Shown: piece after piece, positions 52,041-61,746 of the stretch
Layout of the letters: each line of letters opens with the position of its first letter
Numbering within the stretch: the first letter of the stretch is position 1
Assembly (NCBI RefSeq): GCF_022539315.1
Contig: NC_066313.1
Span: 68,947,934-69,011,933, forward strand
From: Serinus canaria
Taxonomy: Eukaryota; Chordata; Aves; Passeriformes; Fringillidae
Reading direction: 5' to 3'
DNA: 64,000 nucleotides
Position numbers and translations under genes: made by a program
Notes under the pieces: model-generated
Seen by the model: the letters and a program-made list of their open reading frames with translations, nothing else
What the model was told of the DNA's origin: nothing
The model's database searches: none

Positions 52041-54030
52041 AGACCGTCTGCAAGGAGTTGATTTCAGATGCAGAGGAGTTGGCGTCCCTCCTCTTGGAGC
52101 GCTTTCTGTTCCTCAGGATGAAAACCAGCATGCCAACCACTGTGAAGGCAGAGGTCACAAAAACCAGCAGAAGCCCTGGCACTAGCACCGAAATAGAGAC
52201 CCGGCTGGTCTCCAAGTAGGAGTTGGAGTGAGTACCTGTCTCTGTCAACCCGGTGCTGTTTTTGTTAGTAGAAGTTAATGTGGGAGAGATTTTTAACTGA
52301 GGGCAAATCACATCGTTGGAGAGAGACTCAAAATCCTCCTTGAAGAAATCTTCAGGGGACTCACACCTTAGGTCACTCATAATCACCTTGGGGCGCAGCA
52401 TCTCTGCCCACTGTTTGAAAGGCACGATAGGGCAAGTACAGTCCCATGGGTTGCCGTGCAGGTCGATCTGGGTGATGGAGGTGAGCTGGTCCAGCACCCC
52501 CGCCACTGGGAGGTACATGAAATAATTGTTGTGTATGCTCAGCTTGGAAAGCGAGACCCCGGCGAACACGTCTACTGGGAGAGACCTCAGCAGATTGTTG
52601 TTGAGGATGAGGACTCTCAGTTTGGGCATTGCATTGAAGGTGCCAGGCATGATCATCTGGATCCCATTAAACTCCACGTTCAGATACTCCAGGTTTTGCA
52701 GCCCAGCAAATTTCTCCCGGGACAGGGTGTCTAAGTAATTGCTATCCATGTAGAGCCATCGGAGTTCAAAGAGGTTCTTGAAGGTGTTGTTCTCAACGGT
52801 GGCAATGTTGTTGTTGCCCAGATCGAGTAAATTAAGTTTTCGGTAATCCAGAAAGTGGGATTTCCTGATGGTGTGTATTTTGTTGTCTCTCAGAAACAGC
52901 TCCTGCACGTTGGAGGGCTTGGGCTTCAAATCCACCAAGCTGCTCACATTCCTATCATTGCAATTAACCTTTAAACCTGAGCCGGGGATCTGATCACAGC
53001 TGCAGATGTGCGGGCAGGAAAAGGTGGCTGGTAGTTTGCTCTTCGCACTCACTGTCGACACGGCAGCAGTGGGTTTGGTCTTGATTTGCCAGTTGACAGG
53101 AATCTTTGTACCTCCGTTTGGAGCAGATCCTGGCGTGGCAGGGTCTTCTTTGCCATGTATTTTAAAGGGGGTTGGAATGGGACCAGGATCGCAGGTTTCT
53201 TCTTCGGCAGGGGGAGCAGCTAGGCTGGAATCTACTCTGTTCTTTTTACACAGCTCCTGCTCTGTGGTCTCATTTAAATCTTTGCCCTGCAACCTAGTGG
53301 GAGCTTCACAAATCACTCTGCCGATCAAAGCGTTTTTAGGTATGTTTTCCAACCATTCTTTCAACGACAGCAGATCGCAAGTGCAGTCCCAGGGGTTATC
53401 CTCTAGCAGGATTTCAGCAATGCCTGGGATCTGCTCCAGGACCTCCTCGTAAGGCAAGGTTTTAAGACGGTTTCCCCGGAGGTCGAGGTGGGTGATCGGC
53501 ACATACTGAAACACGTTGGGGGGCAAGGTGCTGATGAGATTGTCATTTAAAATCAGCACCTCTAGCTTGTTTAAGTCCCTAAATGCTCCCGGGTCAATAT
53601 CCCGCAACAGATTAAAATCTGCCTGGAGGTATTCCAGATCGTCCAGCCCCAGGAAAGTCTGCTTCCTGAAGGATTTGATCTTGTTGTTGTTTATGTGCAA
53701 GCGTTTCACCAGCTGCAGCCCAAGGAAAGCCCCAGGAACAATCTCATGCAAACCGTTGTTTTCCATGTGCAAACTGACCGCATTGTAAAAGTTAGCAAAC
53801 TCATTAGGGAAAAGTCGAGTCAGGGAATTGCCATGCAGGAATAAATGGTAAAATTGGGAAGTTGGGGCGGTGAAATGTTGCAGGCTGGTAAATCCCTTTT
53901 TCTCACAGTCTACGTGCAAATCCCCTTCTATCTCGTTGCAGGCACAGATCTTCTCTTTGCAAACGTCCCCTGTAACGTTTCCAGCAGCAAAACAAAGAGA
54001 CGTCTCCAGCAACAGAATCCAAAGCAGCAT
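51952..54030 (-). CDS. SLITRK1: SLITRK1, LRR transmembrane synaptic organiser
   Basis: Single-exon coding region of 692 codons, close to the 696 of human SLITRK1, nearly identical to it in many blocks and ending in the same SHSLSD tail. The start is the first in-frame ATG after an upstream in-frame TGA (54088-54090) and opens the hydrophobic signal peptide (residues 1-16). The first LRR domain has N-cap cysteines 24/29/31/42, LRRs at about 57-205, and a C-cap from NPWDCTC (212) to Cys261. A linker (265-335) is followed by a second LRR domain with N-cap Cys 339/343/345/357, LRRs at about 373-517, and a C-cap from NPWDCTC (527) to Cys576. The transmembrane helix is at about 612-639, then the basic stop-transfer RNRKRSKRR and a short cytoplasmic tail. 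N-glycosylation sequons are at N18, N253, N361, N414 and N591. In mammals the first LRR domain binds presynaptic LAR-type receptor phosphatases to induce synapses, and a phosphorylated C-terminal serine (here Ser691) recruits 14-3-3. The linker is the least conserved part. Identification is very secure. Confidence 0.99.
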   Translation of the reverse strand: MLLWILLLETSLCFAAGNVTGDVCKEKICACNEIEGDLHVDCEKKGFTSLQHFTAPTSQFYHLFLHGNSLTRLFPNEFANFYNAVSLHMENNGLHEIVPGAFLGLQLVKRLHINNNKIKSFRKQTFLGLDDLEYLQADFNLLRDIDPGAFRDLNKLEVLILNDNLISTLPPNVFQYVPITHLDLRGNRLKTLPYEEVLEQIPGIAEILLEDNPWDCTCDLLSLKEWLENIPKNALIGRVICEAPTRLQGKDLNETTEQELCKKNRVDSSLAAPPAEEETCDPGPIPTPFKIHGKEDPATPGSAPNGGTKIPVNWQIKTKPTAAVSTVSAKSKLPATFSCPHICSCDQIPGSGLKVNCNDRNVSSLVDLKPKPSNVQELFLRDNKIHTIRKSHFLDYRKLNLLDLGNNNIATVENNTFKNLFELRWLYMDSNYLDTLSREKFAGLQNLEYLNVEFNGIQMIMPGTFNAMPKLRVLILNNNLLRSLPVDVFAGVSLSKLSIHNNYFMYLPVAGVLDQLTSITQIDLHGNPWDCTCPIVPFKQWAEMLRPKVIMSDLRCESPEDFFKEDFESLSNDVICPQLKISPTLTSTNKNSTGLTETGTHSNSYLETSRVSISVLVPGLLLVFVTSAFTVVGMLVFILRNRKRSKRRDANSSASEINSLQTVCDSSYWHNGPYSADGAHRVYDCGSHSLSD

Positions 54031-54032
54031 TT

Positions 54033-54113
54033 TTAAACCGAGCAATTCATTCCCGATCTCATCACAAAGTAACAGCAACCATCCTCCTCACACGAAAAGC
54101 AATTCCAGTTCAT
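54033..54113 (-). promoter_or_regulatory. Upstream ORF, 26 codons, ending 2 nt before SLITRK1 ATG
   Basis: On the SLITRK1 strand an ATG at 54113-54111 opens a frame that ends at TAA (54035-54033), two bases before the SLITRK1 start codon. Two further in-frame ATGs occur at 54062 and 54050. The first ATG has a weak context (T at -3). If transcribed, initiation here would force re-initiation or leaky scanning to reach SLITRK1. Confidence 0.45.
54062..54082 (-). promoter_or_regulatory. Six-codon upstream ORF with strong Kozak context
   Basis: The frame is MVAVTL then stop. The ATG has A at -3 and G at +4, a better context than the SLITRK1 start (A at -3, C at +4). Its TGA overlaps the next ATG as TGATG at 54064-54060. 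It lies only 50 nt upstream of the main start, so scanning ribosomes would meet it first. Confidence 0.5.
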
Positions 54114-54295
54114 TCAATACATTAAATGTCCGAACCACCAGCAAAGGGGAGGAAAAAAAAATGTGTGGGGGGGAGCAGGGAGGGTCGGCGGAGGGGGGGG
54201 GGGATGCTTTCTTGTCTCCTCTCTCCCCCCCACGCACAACTGCAACAGCCCAGATTCCAGTCAGTAATTATATCCACAAACTATCCAGGCACGTA

Positions 54296-54532
54296 CTGCA
54301 AGGCAGGCGGAAAAAAAAAAAAAAAAAAAAAAAAAAGTAGAAGGAAAAAAATCCCCCTCCTCGCTCGCCCTCCCTGACGCCTGCCGGGCAGCTAAGTGTA
54401 GGTCTGCCGGCCGGGCTGGCTCACCGGCACGGTGCTGCTGGCCCCCGGCCGCCGCTGCATGTTAGTGAGGCGCGGGCGGGAGCGCGGCGCTGGCCGCGGA
54501 GGCTGCGCGGTCGCGGCTCCGCGCGGACTGAC
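54296..54532 (-). other. Candidate 237-bp intron in the SLITRK1 5' UTR
   Basis: On the minus strand GGCAAG|GTCAGT (exon end 54533) is a good 5' splice site inside the CpG island. CCGCCTGCCTTGCAG|TACGTG, with AG ending at 54296, is a very good 3' splice site preceded by 26 T as polypyrimidine tract. No ideal branch point lies 20-40 nt upstream of the AG. The intron would remove the T-run from the mature mRNA. It is a prediction only: the human gene is usually described as having one coding exon, and I cannot confirm UTR splicing in birds. Confidence 0.35.
54311..54336. repeat. Poly-A(26) on plus strand (T26 on the SLITRK1 strand)
   Basis: Twenty-six A without interruption, about 280 bp upstream of the SLITRK1 start. 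On the gene strand it would be a polypyrimidine tract or a U-rich leader segment. Confidence 0.9.
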
Positions 54533-54890
54533 CTTGCCGCGCGGCGGCGGAGCCGCGCTCCTCGCCCGCCGCCCGCCGGGCGCTGTCCAGCGCCGCGGTG
54601 CTGAAAGCGCCCGCCCCAGCCTAGGCGCTGCCCGCCGAGCCGCCGGCGCTGCGCCGCGCCTGCCCCCGCTGCTGCGGTGCTCGGCTGCCCATGCCCGCCG
54701 GCGGCCGGAGCCTGCCGCGGGGCCGGGGCCGGGGCCGGGGCCGGCCGCCCGCCCGCCCGTCCGCCCGCGCCGCGCCTCGCCTCGCCCTGCCGGCAACGCT
54801 GCCTCCCCTCCTCGCTCCCTCGCTCGCTGCCTCGCTTCGCTCTTCTTTCCTTTTTCTTCCGCTGCTGCCGAGCCGCACGCTCGCACACAC
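54380..54890 (-). promoter_or_regulatory. CpG island, likely SLITRK1 promoter and 5' UTR
   Basis: About 500 bp of very high GC and CpG density (GCGGGCGGGAGCGCGGCGC at 54472-54490, CCGCCCGCGCCGCGCC around 54760), ending sharply in AT-rich DNA on the high-coordinate side. Its position, 350-860 bp upstream of the SLITRK1 ATG, fits a CpG-island promoter with dispersed initiation. No TATA box is evident. The long proline/arginine/alanine-rich frames across it on both strands are composition artefacts. Confidence 0.75.
54719..54742 (+). repeat. (GGGGCC)4 hexanucleotide repeat
   Basis: Four perfect GGGGCC units on the plus strand (GGCCCC on the gene strand), followed by GCCC repeats. The G-rich strand should form a G-quadruplex. 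It lies about 690 bp upstream of the SLITRK1 ATG, inside the CpG island. Confidence 0.95.
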
Positions 54891-55923
54891 TCACATGCAC
54901 GCAGAGGGAGAGTTGCTAAGAGGCTCTGCTCGTTTCAACCTGGTGCACACTGAAAGATCTGACACCCTCTGCTGAGCTGCAGTGGCAAAAATCCATCTGC
55001 TGAGGGAATGCTGGAGAAGAAAAAAAAAATCAATCCACGTACAGGGCAAGCGTTAAAAACGCTGGCATTAAAAGCTGTAGATCTATTTAGATGCGTTCTT
55101 CTAAATGGATTACTTAATTTATTTCTTTTCTTTTAAAATGGAAAGTTTAGCATTCCCCTCCTCCGGACCGGTTCTTTATTGCCCCCATTCACACACACTC
55201 ACACCTGCAGAAGAAGGAGAGGAAGGCTCGTTTGCCTTATTGTATTTCCCAATGACTTGAACAGGATTAGTGTCAGGGTGTCAAGCGAATAGCAATTTGA
55301 GGTAATTATTCTGCACGCCATTTTTATCGTTGCTTTAAATGCGCTTCTTCCTCCCCTGCAGTCTAGGGTGTTTTATGCTGGATTTTGTCTCTTGCTGGTG
55401 TTCTCTATGCAATGTCGAACCGCGGATTAATGCACTCTCTATTTTTCATAATTTAGATGATCACAGAGAAGAGGGTAGGTAGGGGGGAGGGGATTGCTGC
55501 ACTGTTAGCAGTTCACGCTACCTGTTCCCACGGAGTGTAGTGTCTCCCTTAAGGAGGGCAGGGGAGGGTAGAAACTGACGGTTATTCTTATCTCTATAAA
55601 GATCTAGAGATGAGTGTATGTCCACGCATAGATATTTCTCTAGGGATGCTCCTTATATACTCTCTGTGGAAATAAAACGCCTGCTTCCCTCGACACCCTC
55701 CTTCTCGCCCCTTCCATTCCCCCCCCCGCTGCCCTTTTCCAGCTCCCACCCTTCTGACAAAAGAGATTACACAGCGGAAAAATCGGTGCCTGGCCTTAAA
55801 GACAGGAGCCAAGCACGCAAAAGTTTCTGCATCATTTGGACGGATTTCAGATGCCTACGAGCGAAGAACCAGTTGCACCTCTGGTGGTGCAAGTGGAAAC
55901 CCGCGTTTCCCCTGCCTTGCTCT
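54891..55923. other. SLITRK1 upstream flank
   Basis: Mixed composition with no coding potential. The part at 55255-55460 has scattered CpGs and homeodomain-like AT cores (GGTAATTATT, GGATTAATGC) and may be a proximal enhancer. The transcription start could also lie at its low-coordinate edge. Nothing here is certain. Confidence 0.4.
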
Positions 55924-56019
55924 GAGGAGGAGGAGGAGGGGGAGAAAGAGGAGGAAGAAGTGGAGGAGGAGGGGGAGGGGGAGAAGGACAGGAGGAGGAG
56001 GAGGAGGACGGGGAGGAGG
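55924..56019. repeat. Purine tract (GGA)n
   Basis: Almost 100 bp of nearly pure G and A on the plus strand, built of GAG and GGA units with a few interruptions. The glutamate-rich frame on the plus strand and the serine-rich frame on the minus strand are by-products. Such tracts form triplex or G-quadruplex structures. Confidence 0.9.
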
Positions 56020-56189
56020 CGCGAAGGTGGGAGAAACAGCCCAGCCCCCTGGTGCCTCCCGCAGCCCGGGGCTGTGCCTCTCGAGTCCGGCGCCGCTTGT
56101 GAACTTTGCGGCATACCGGTAGGGATGTAACCGCGGGAGTGGGCTGGAAGTGGGTTATTTATAGGAAAATCCAGAGAGCCATATGGAGC

Positions 56190-56345
56190 CTGCACCCCCT
56201 GGTCTCGGCGGCATGTTAATTTGGTCAAAGCTTCTCCCTGGCTACCGCTTGCAAATAAATTAGACATCCTGCCGATGATGATCTTATCAAATTAATGTGA
56301 TTAGACCACAGACAAGTTACAACAGTTACCGTGGCCATTTCAAGT
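56190..56345. promoter_or_regulatory. Candidate conserved element upstream of SLITRK1
   Basis: A high-complexity stretch with a TCF-like GGTCAAAG (56223-56230), homeodomain-like TTAATTTG and CAAATTAATGTGATTAGACC (56288-56307), and AACAGTTACCGTGG. It lies about 2.2 kb upstream of the SLITRK1 ATG. The motif density resembles vertebrate developmental enhancers. Conservation was not tested. Confidence 0.35.
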
Positions 56346-56396
56346 CCCCAGGATGAATATTTGGTCTTATGGTTTGTTCTGGTGGGCAGGGACTCG

Positions 56397-56420
56397 GGAG
56401 GGAGGGAGGGAGGGAGGGGG
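56397..56420. repeat. (GGGA)n microsatellite
   Basis: Five to six GGGA units on the plus strand, ending in a short G-run. Confidence 0.9.
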
Positions 56421-59400
56421 AAACGAGGTAGGAAATGGGACAGGAGTAGGAAACAAAACAGACAGAAAGAGAGAAATCTTGACCCTGAAGAAACTTATCC
56501 AGTAAATTACAAATGGTCTAGAAGAGATAAAATGCCACTGAGACAGAAAGCACCACAAGAAATATATCCTTGGTTTCACTAGGTAAAGAAAAGGAGAAAA
56601 GGAAACTTGGCACCACATTGGGGCACATTAATTTATTTCTCCTGGTGGTTTCTTTGACTTTGTCTCTCTGTGATGTCATGGTGGAAGGGTGGGGGTGCAA
56701 GGCTGTCTGGAAACTTCCTACTGATCAAAAAATTGCAGCCTCAAAGTGCAAGGGGAACTGGAGGCAAGAAAGTCCTAGGACAATCCACAGAGAGAAGCAG
56801 GGCAGTCAGAGGAAAGGAAAAGGGTCAGGGCAAGGGTCAAGTGCACATTTACTTGGTGTCAGCAGCAGTGACAAGATCACTGTGAACAAAGTCTTTGCAG
56901 AGGAAAGGCTGAATATCTGGAGCCTGGTGGAATGTGGGGCAGGAGGACTTGCTCTCCTCCTGCCTTAGAATAAAACTTCCAAGCATCTTTATGCTATTAA
57001 AATTGTTCAGGCACCGTAAAAACAATCAAAATGCAACCAGAGGACCTGAACATTAACAAGATATTAAATAAATAAGTATGAATTGAATGAGTGGAAGGAG
57101 ACAATGACCTGTTGTCAAAGCGTGAAGGACAGATTGCCTGCTTCTCACAAAGGATCTGCTGAGAGGTGGGAACTGGTGGAAGCCATCTGGGGACCTGGAA
57201 TTTCAAAGTGGTTAAAACCCAAAAAAGTAAAAAATATGCCAGAAGAAATAGGGCTGTTTACGGATGCTATGTAGCTTCCAAAGAAGTATTTATCTAAGAA
57301 AGCCATTATATTTTCAACAGTATACTTTGGATATTGATGTCTTATATTTAAAATACATGTATTTAGAGAGCATCTGCTATGCAAAAGTTAACATCTAGGA
57401 GATGTTCAGAGTGGAAGAAAAAAGACACAATCCATTTTAGATTTGATATCTGAAGGTTTTTATTCTATGAGTCAAGCTACACAGAAAGACCCAGAAAATT
57501 ACTCTATCATTACTCAGTGTCACAATCCCAAATTTCTAGTTTTTTTCATCTTATTGAATTAAGTTTGGACACATGTATCTAAGGACAAGAGGCCTGCCTT
57601 TAAGAGTTTTAAGGAAATACCTATTCCTGGGTCAGGTTGATTGGGAGCTGAAATGTTTTACTCTGTTATTTAGAGAGTGTGGTAAAGTGAGAGAACACAC
57701 AGTGCTGAAATGCCAGTTAGTCTGGGTCTTTAAAATTCAGTATATGCATCCCAGTTTACAACCCATACACAGGTTGTATAAACACAACTCACATAATCCT
57801 CTCTAAATTATCCAGAAGATCAGATAAGGGAAAGAGCATACAAGTATATTGTCCTTGACTGTTATCTTTTACCTCACGTTTCTGTCTGCAAATTCTAGAA
57901 GCCTAAAACAATGAGTTGACTACTTATACCTTTCCTCTGGGTGTAAAGTCCATATTTAACCACATACAAGCCAAATGAAGCCATTTTGAATAGAAATGGG
58001 TTTACTCATAATATGGAAAGTTACTTGAAATAGGAAAAGGTAGTGGGATACTTCTTCATTTTCCCAATTAGTAATCTCCCATCTCCCTGTTGCTATGGCT
58101 ATGTAAGTAACACTGGGTGAGGGTATATTTGTGCTACTTTGCAACATGCTAAAAAGCTAGTTACTTCATCTAACACTGTGGAACTTGCAGAGCAGAACTC
58201 AGACCATCTGCAAAGCTTCTAGAGAATAAAGCAATTATTATGGTAGATATCCTGGTTTCAGTGTTTGTGCTATGTACTGTAAAACTGGCTTCATTACTTC
58301 TATGGAGGTATAAAGACATCCTACACTGTAGATGTGATGTTATGGATGGATACACACTCACACATACATATATACATATGCATGTAAACATTTGAGACCT
58401 ACAAATCATGATAGACCAGCAAATAAAAGAGTTATAGGATCATTATTTAATTTGAAATTATGTCTCTGTTTAGGCTTTGACTATGGAATTTATCACAGGC
58501 TGGTAGTTAACACAGATGCCACCATATGTGGCAGCTCCTGCAGAAACTATGCTTCTCAGTATATGCAATTACTTTAAACCAGCTCAAATAAACAAGTTCT
58601 AACTAAGGGTAGAAGGGTTTAAACTAATATCAGGATTTCCTCACAGAATTTTCTATCTCAGTATATTTCATAGGCCAGTCTTCACACATAGCTACTGGAT
58701 TTCTATCTAAATTGCAATTAGACCTAACGAGGTTTCCAAAACTAGGTAATTTTCTCCTTCATTTTTCATTTTTCTAAGGGTAATGGCATGTGAGAATGTT
58801 CCAAGTCTCCCTGTGGTATGTTCACCAGACAGAGCTTTGCAAAATGATGCACTGGTGGATGATGATGACTAAAGAAAAAAAAAAGGAAAGAAAGTTAGAG
58901 AAGTGGTTTGCCTACTTCTATCTAGTGAGTAGGAGACTGGCTCATGATGAGAAAATAAAAAATTCTCTATCTTCTGCAGTGTAAGAGCCAGCCCACATGT
59001 TTTTCTTTCTTGGCTCATACCCTCAAACACCGGGCTACCAACCCTCTTGCTGCAGCTGTTCTATTTTACAAGAAAAATAATTTTGAGATCCCTTGAACCA
59101 TGGAAAGGCAGTAAGGGAGCATGAGTTACTGCACTTGCCAGGGTGTGCAGAGCCCTGGGAGGACTTGCTTGCTTTGTGCTTTCGTGTGAGACTGAGCTTG
59201 ACGTAATATACTTCACATATCAGATGTTTAGATTTTGGAGCTGGTAGCAAAACCCATTGACGTTCATTCCCAATATGCATTGTCATCAGATCTTGAGGTA
59301 ATCTTGTGTTGGAAATAGCGGCTGAATAGGTCACAGGGTTAACCTTAAAAGGTTAAAACCTTAGGTGTCAGAAAAGGAAATAGGAGGCAGAAGGATGGGC

Positions 59401-61696
59401 AGATTTTGCTTCTATCCTGTGTGTAGTCTGCCATAAAACTCGTGTTGTCATTTCACTTTGAAATTCTGTTGGTGTGGAAGAAAGAGGTGTATTTAGCGAG
59501 CAGGCCAGGCTGAGGTCCTGACCAGAATTTCTTATTTAAACTATATATATTGATCTGAGTTTCTGACCCAGTTTCTACCATGATTGCTTGCATTAAAGCC
59601 ATTAAAGCACTTGTTCTAACAGTTCTTAGAACAGGACCAAGCCCCACAGCTGCTGTACATATTGGTGAGAGTATACAAAATAGATGCTCAGTAAAGGAGT
59701 CAATTCAGACAGACATTTATATTTTATCTTTCTTTCTCTCTTTAATTTTTCTTTTTTCTCTCTCTTTAATTTTTCATTTTCATTTTCTCTTTATTTTCCT
59801 GGAGCCTGTGGTCTTCTGAAGTGGCCTTTTGTTCAAATGTAAGGGTTACTAAAGGGACAGAATTAATCCCCTTCCAAATTAGTAGTGATTTGACCCTGTG
59901 TCTTCTCTGGGAAAGTATATTCTGCCTACTGTGCTGTTGGTTAGAAGGAGAGTGATAGGGAGCTGAGCTGAGTCACCCACCTCCTTTTATTCCTCTCATC
60001 TCAAAACTCACTCTCACACGTACACACACAGACTCACACACGCACTTTAAAACTTTGACACAACAGAAGTGGGCTGTCTGTTTTCAGTGGAGAATTTCCA
60101 GTTGAGGAGCCCAGATGGAGAGAGATGGTTTTGCTGCAGCCCTGACCCCAGAACGTGAACTGAGATTTCACTGCAGCATTTCACTTGAAATGTCCTCCCA
60201 GCTGCATCTTCCATGCTCTCAGTCCTGACATGAGGTTCTAGTTCTGCCTTTCCCAGAGCAATATGTGAGGTGGTTGGTTGCCTGACTTGGGGACTGGTAT
60301 TTCACTCCAGGCTTTGTCTTCCCAAGTTTGGCATTGCAGCATTCAGCACTGCAGTACTGAAGTGCACCGAATTCTTTTTTTCACTCTGTGGTTAAAGACA
60401 TACATTTAGGCTGGGGAAAAACATTGCAATGAAATTAACTGGAGCTGTGAGAAATATTTGCTCTTTTATCCAGCTATAACAGGAAATGTACTAGTATAAC
60501 ACTGCAGCCTTTAATAAGAAGTGATAACATTTGCACCAGAGTCTAATCTCAGCAAATTTTTTTTCTTAAGATTCCAGCATTATCATTTTAAGTACCTTGT
60601 TACAACAATTCTCAACATCCTGCAAAACATGACTTCCATATAGCATGATCAATACACAATACAGTACTGCAGTTTTGCTATATGACCTCTTTGCTGTTTT
60701 GATTGCTTTCTTATTTCATTCTTTCCCTAAAAGTGTCCCATGTCTGGCTGAACACAAGCAAAAGGTTGAAACAGCTGGTTACTTTGCAACATATTCAAGT
60801 GACTGGAGTAGTTTGGTAACACTCATTCACATAATTTAAAGTTAGTTAATAACTACTTTCATCATGTTATAAAAACTTTAGTGATGAGACATGAGACAAA
60901 AAATCAGTGTCATTTAGATATAGACAAGACATTAAAAAAGTATCTTTGTCAACCAAAAAAAAAAAATCCTGCAGGAAAAAAACCTGTCCAAACTTTCAAT
61001 CTATTGTTTACACAAGTAATCCCCCTGAATAAAATCAGCTTGAATAATAGATCCATAATGTGTTTTCAATAATTAATTATTTTCTTAGCCATTTTCATAG
61101 CACAGTCTCAGAGTAACATAAGGATCATATAAATGGAAAAATGTAGATAGGAGCTTATGTCTCTGCTCTCTCTAACTATAACTTATTTTCATTGTTTAAT
61201 AATGAAAAGAAAAATGTTTCTCAGAATAAAGAACTGAGGCAAAGACCTGCCTCTACCAATAGTTTGATGACATGACTCTGTGCAACTCATTTCTCTTTCC
61301 CTTGCTTCAGTTTATTAGTTTGAGGAAGTGGAAGATATTATAAGTGGGAGCCCAAAGGTGCTTTGAAATCTGTGATGAACAAACATGGTGACTGAATGAC
61401 TACCATCATTACTCAGGGATACAACCAAAAAAAGTCAAATCTTATGTAAGAGTAATACCCTGTTCTTTCTCTTTCTGTCAACCCATCTCAGAGGCTTTTC
61501 CAGGGGAGCACAATATAATTTTATTTACTCAACAGATTGGAAAACAGAAGCACTGACCTTGGGAAGGTCACATGTCAAGCCGTTGATAGCACTAGAAATA
61601 GACCCAAGTCTCAGAAGGCTCAGCTCTGCCTTCTACCCCAGTATTTCACAGACAAAGAACTACTGATTAATAGAAAAAAACTATTCCAGAAAAAAA
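56421..61696. other. AT-rich intergenic desert, no gene seen
   Basis: No supported exon or repeat family. A T/CT-rich patch with an internal duplication of CTCTCTTTAATTTTTC lies at about 59727-59800, and an (AC)-rich patch near 60015-60045. Confidence 0.55.
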
Positions 61697-61746
61697 ACTA
61701 AACTAAACTAAACTAAACTAAACTAAACTAAACTAAACTAAACTAA
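61697..61746. repeat. (ACTAA)10 pentanucleotide microsatellite
   Basis: Ten perfect ACTAA units. They are preceded by a run of seven A, which is a likely seed for the expansion. Confidence 0.97.

Noticed and set aside
51369..52061. A 230-codon plus-strand frame across the SLITRK1 3' region
   Set aside because: It starts in a poly-T tract (poly-phenylalanine), runs through CpG-rich DNA as Arg/Pro/Ala, and overlaps conserved SLITRK1 codons in antisense. No domain is visible.
53006..53452. A 148-codon plus-strand frame inside SLITRK1
   Set aside because: It is an antisense shadow of the SLITRK1 coding sequence with no recognisable domain or independent signals.
54031..54078. A 16-residue N-terminal extension of SLITRK1
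   Set aside because: The codon at 54078-54076 is TTG, not ATG. The first in-frame ATG is at 54030, just before the signal peptide, and matches the human start.
54392..54975. Several 80-170 codon frames on both strands in the CpG island
   Set aside because: Low stop-codon frequency in GC-rich DNA explains them. Their Ala/Arg/Pro/Gly composition carries no family signal.
55618..56267. Overlapping 166-170 codon frames on both strands upstream of SLITRK1
   Set aside because: They depend on the (GGA)n purine tract, which gives poly-Glu on one strand and poly-Ser on the other, and resemble no protein.
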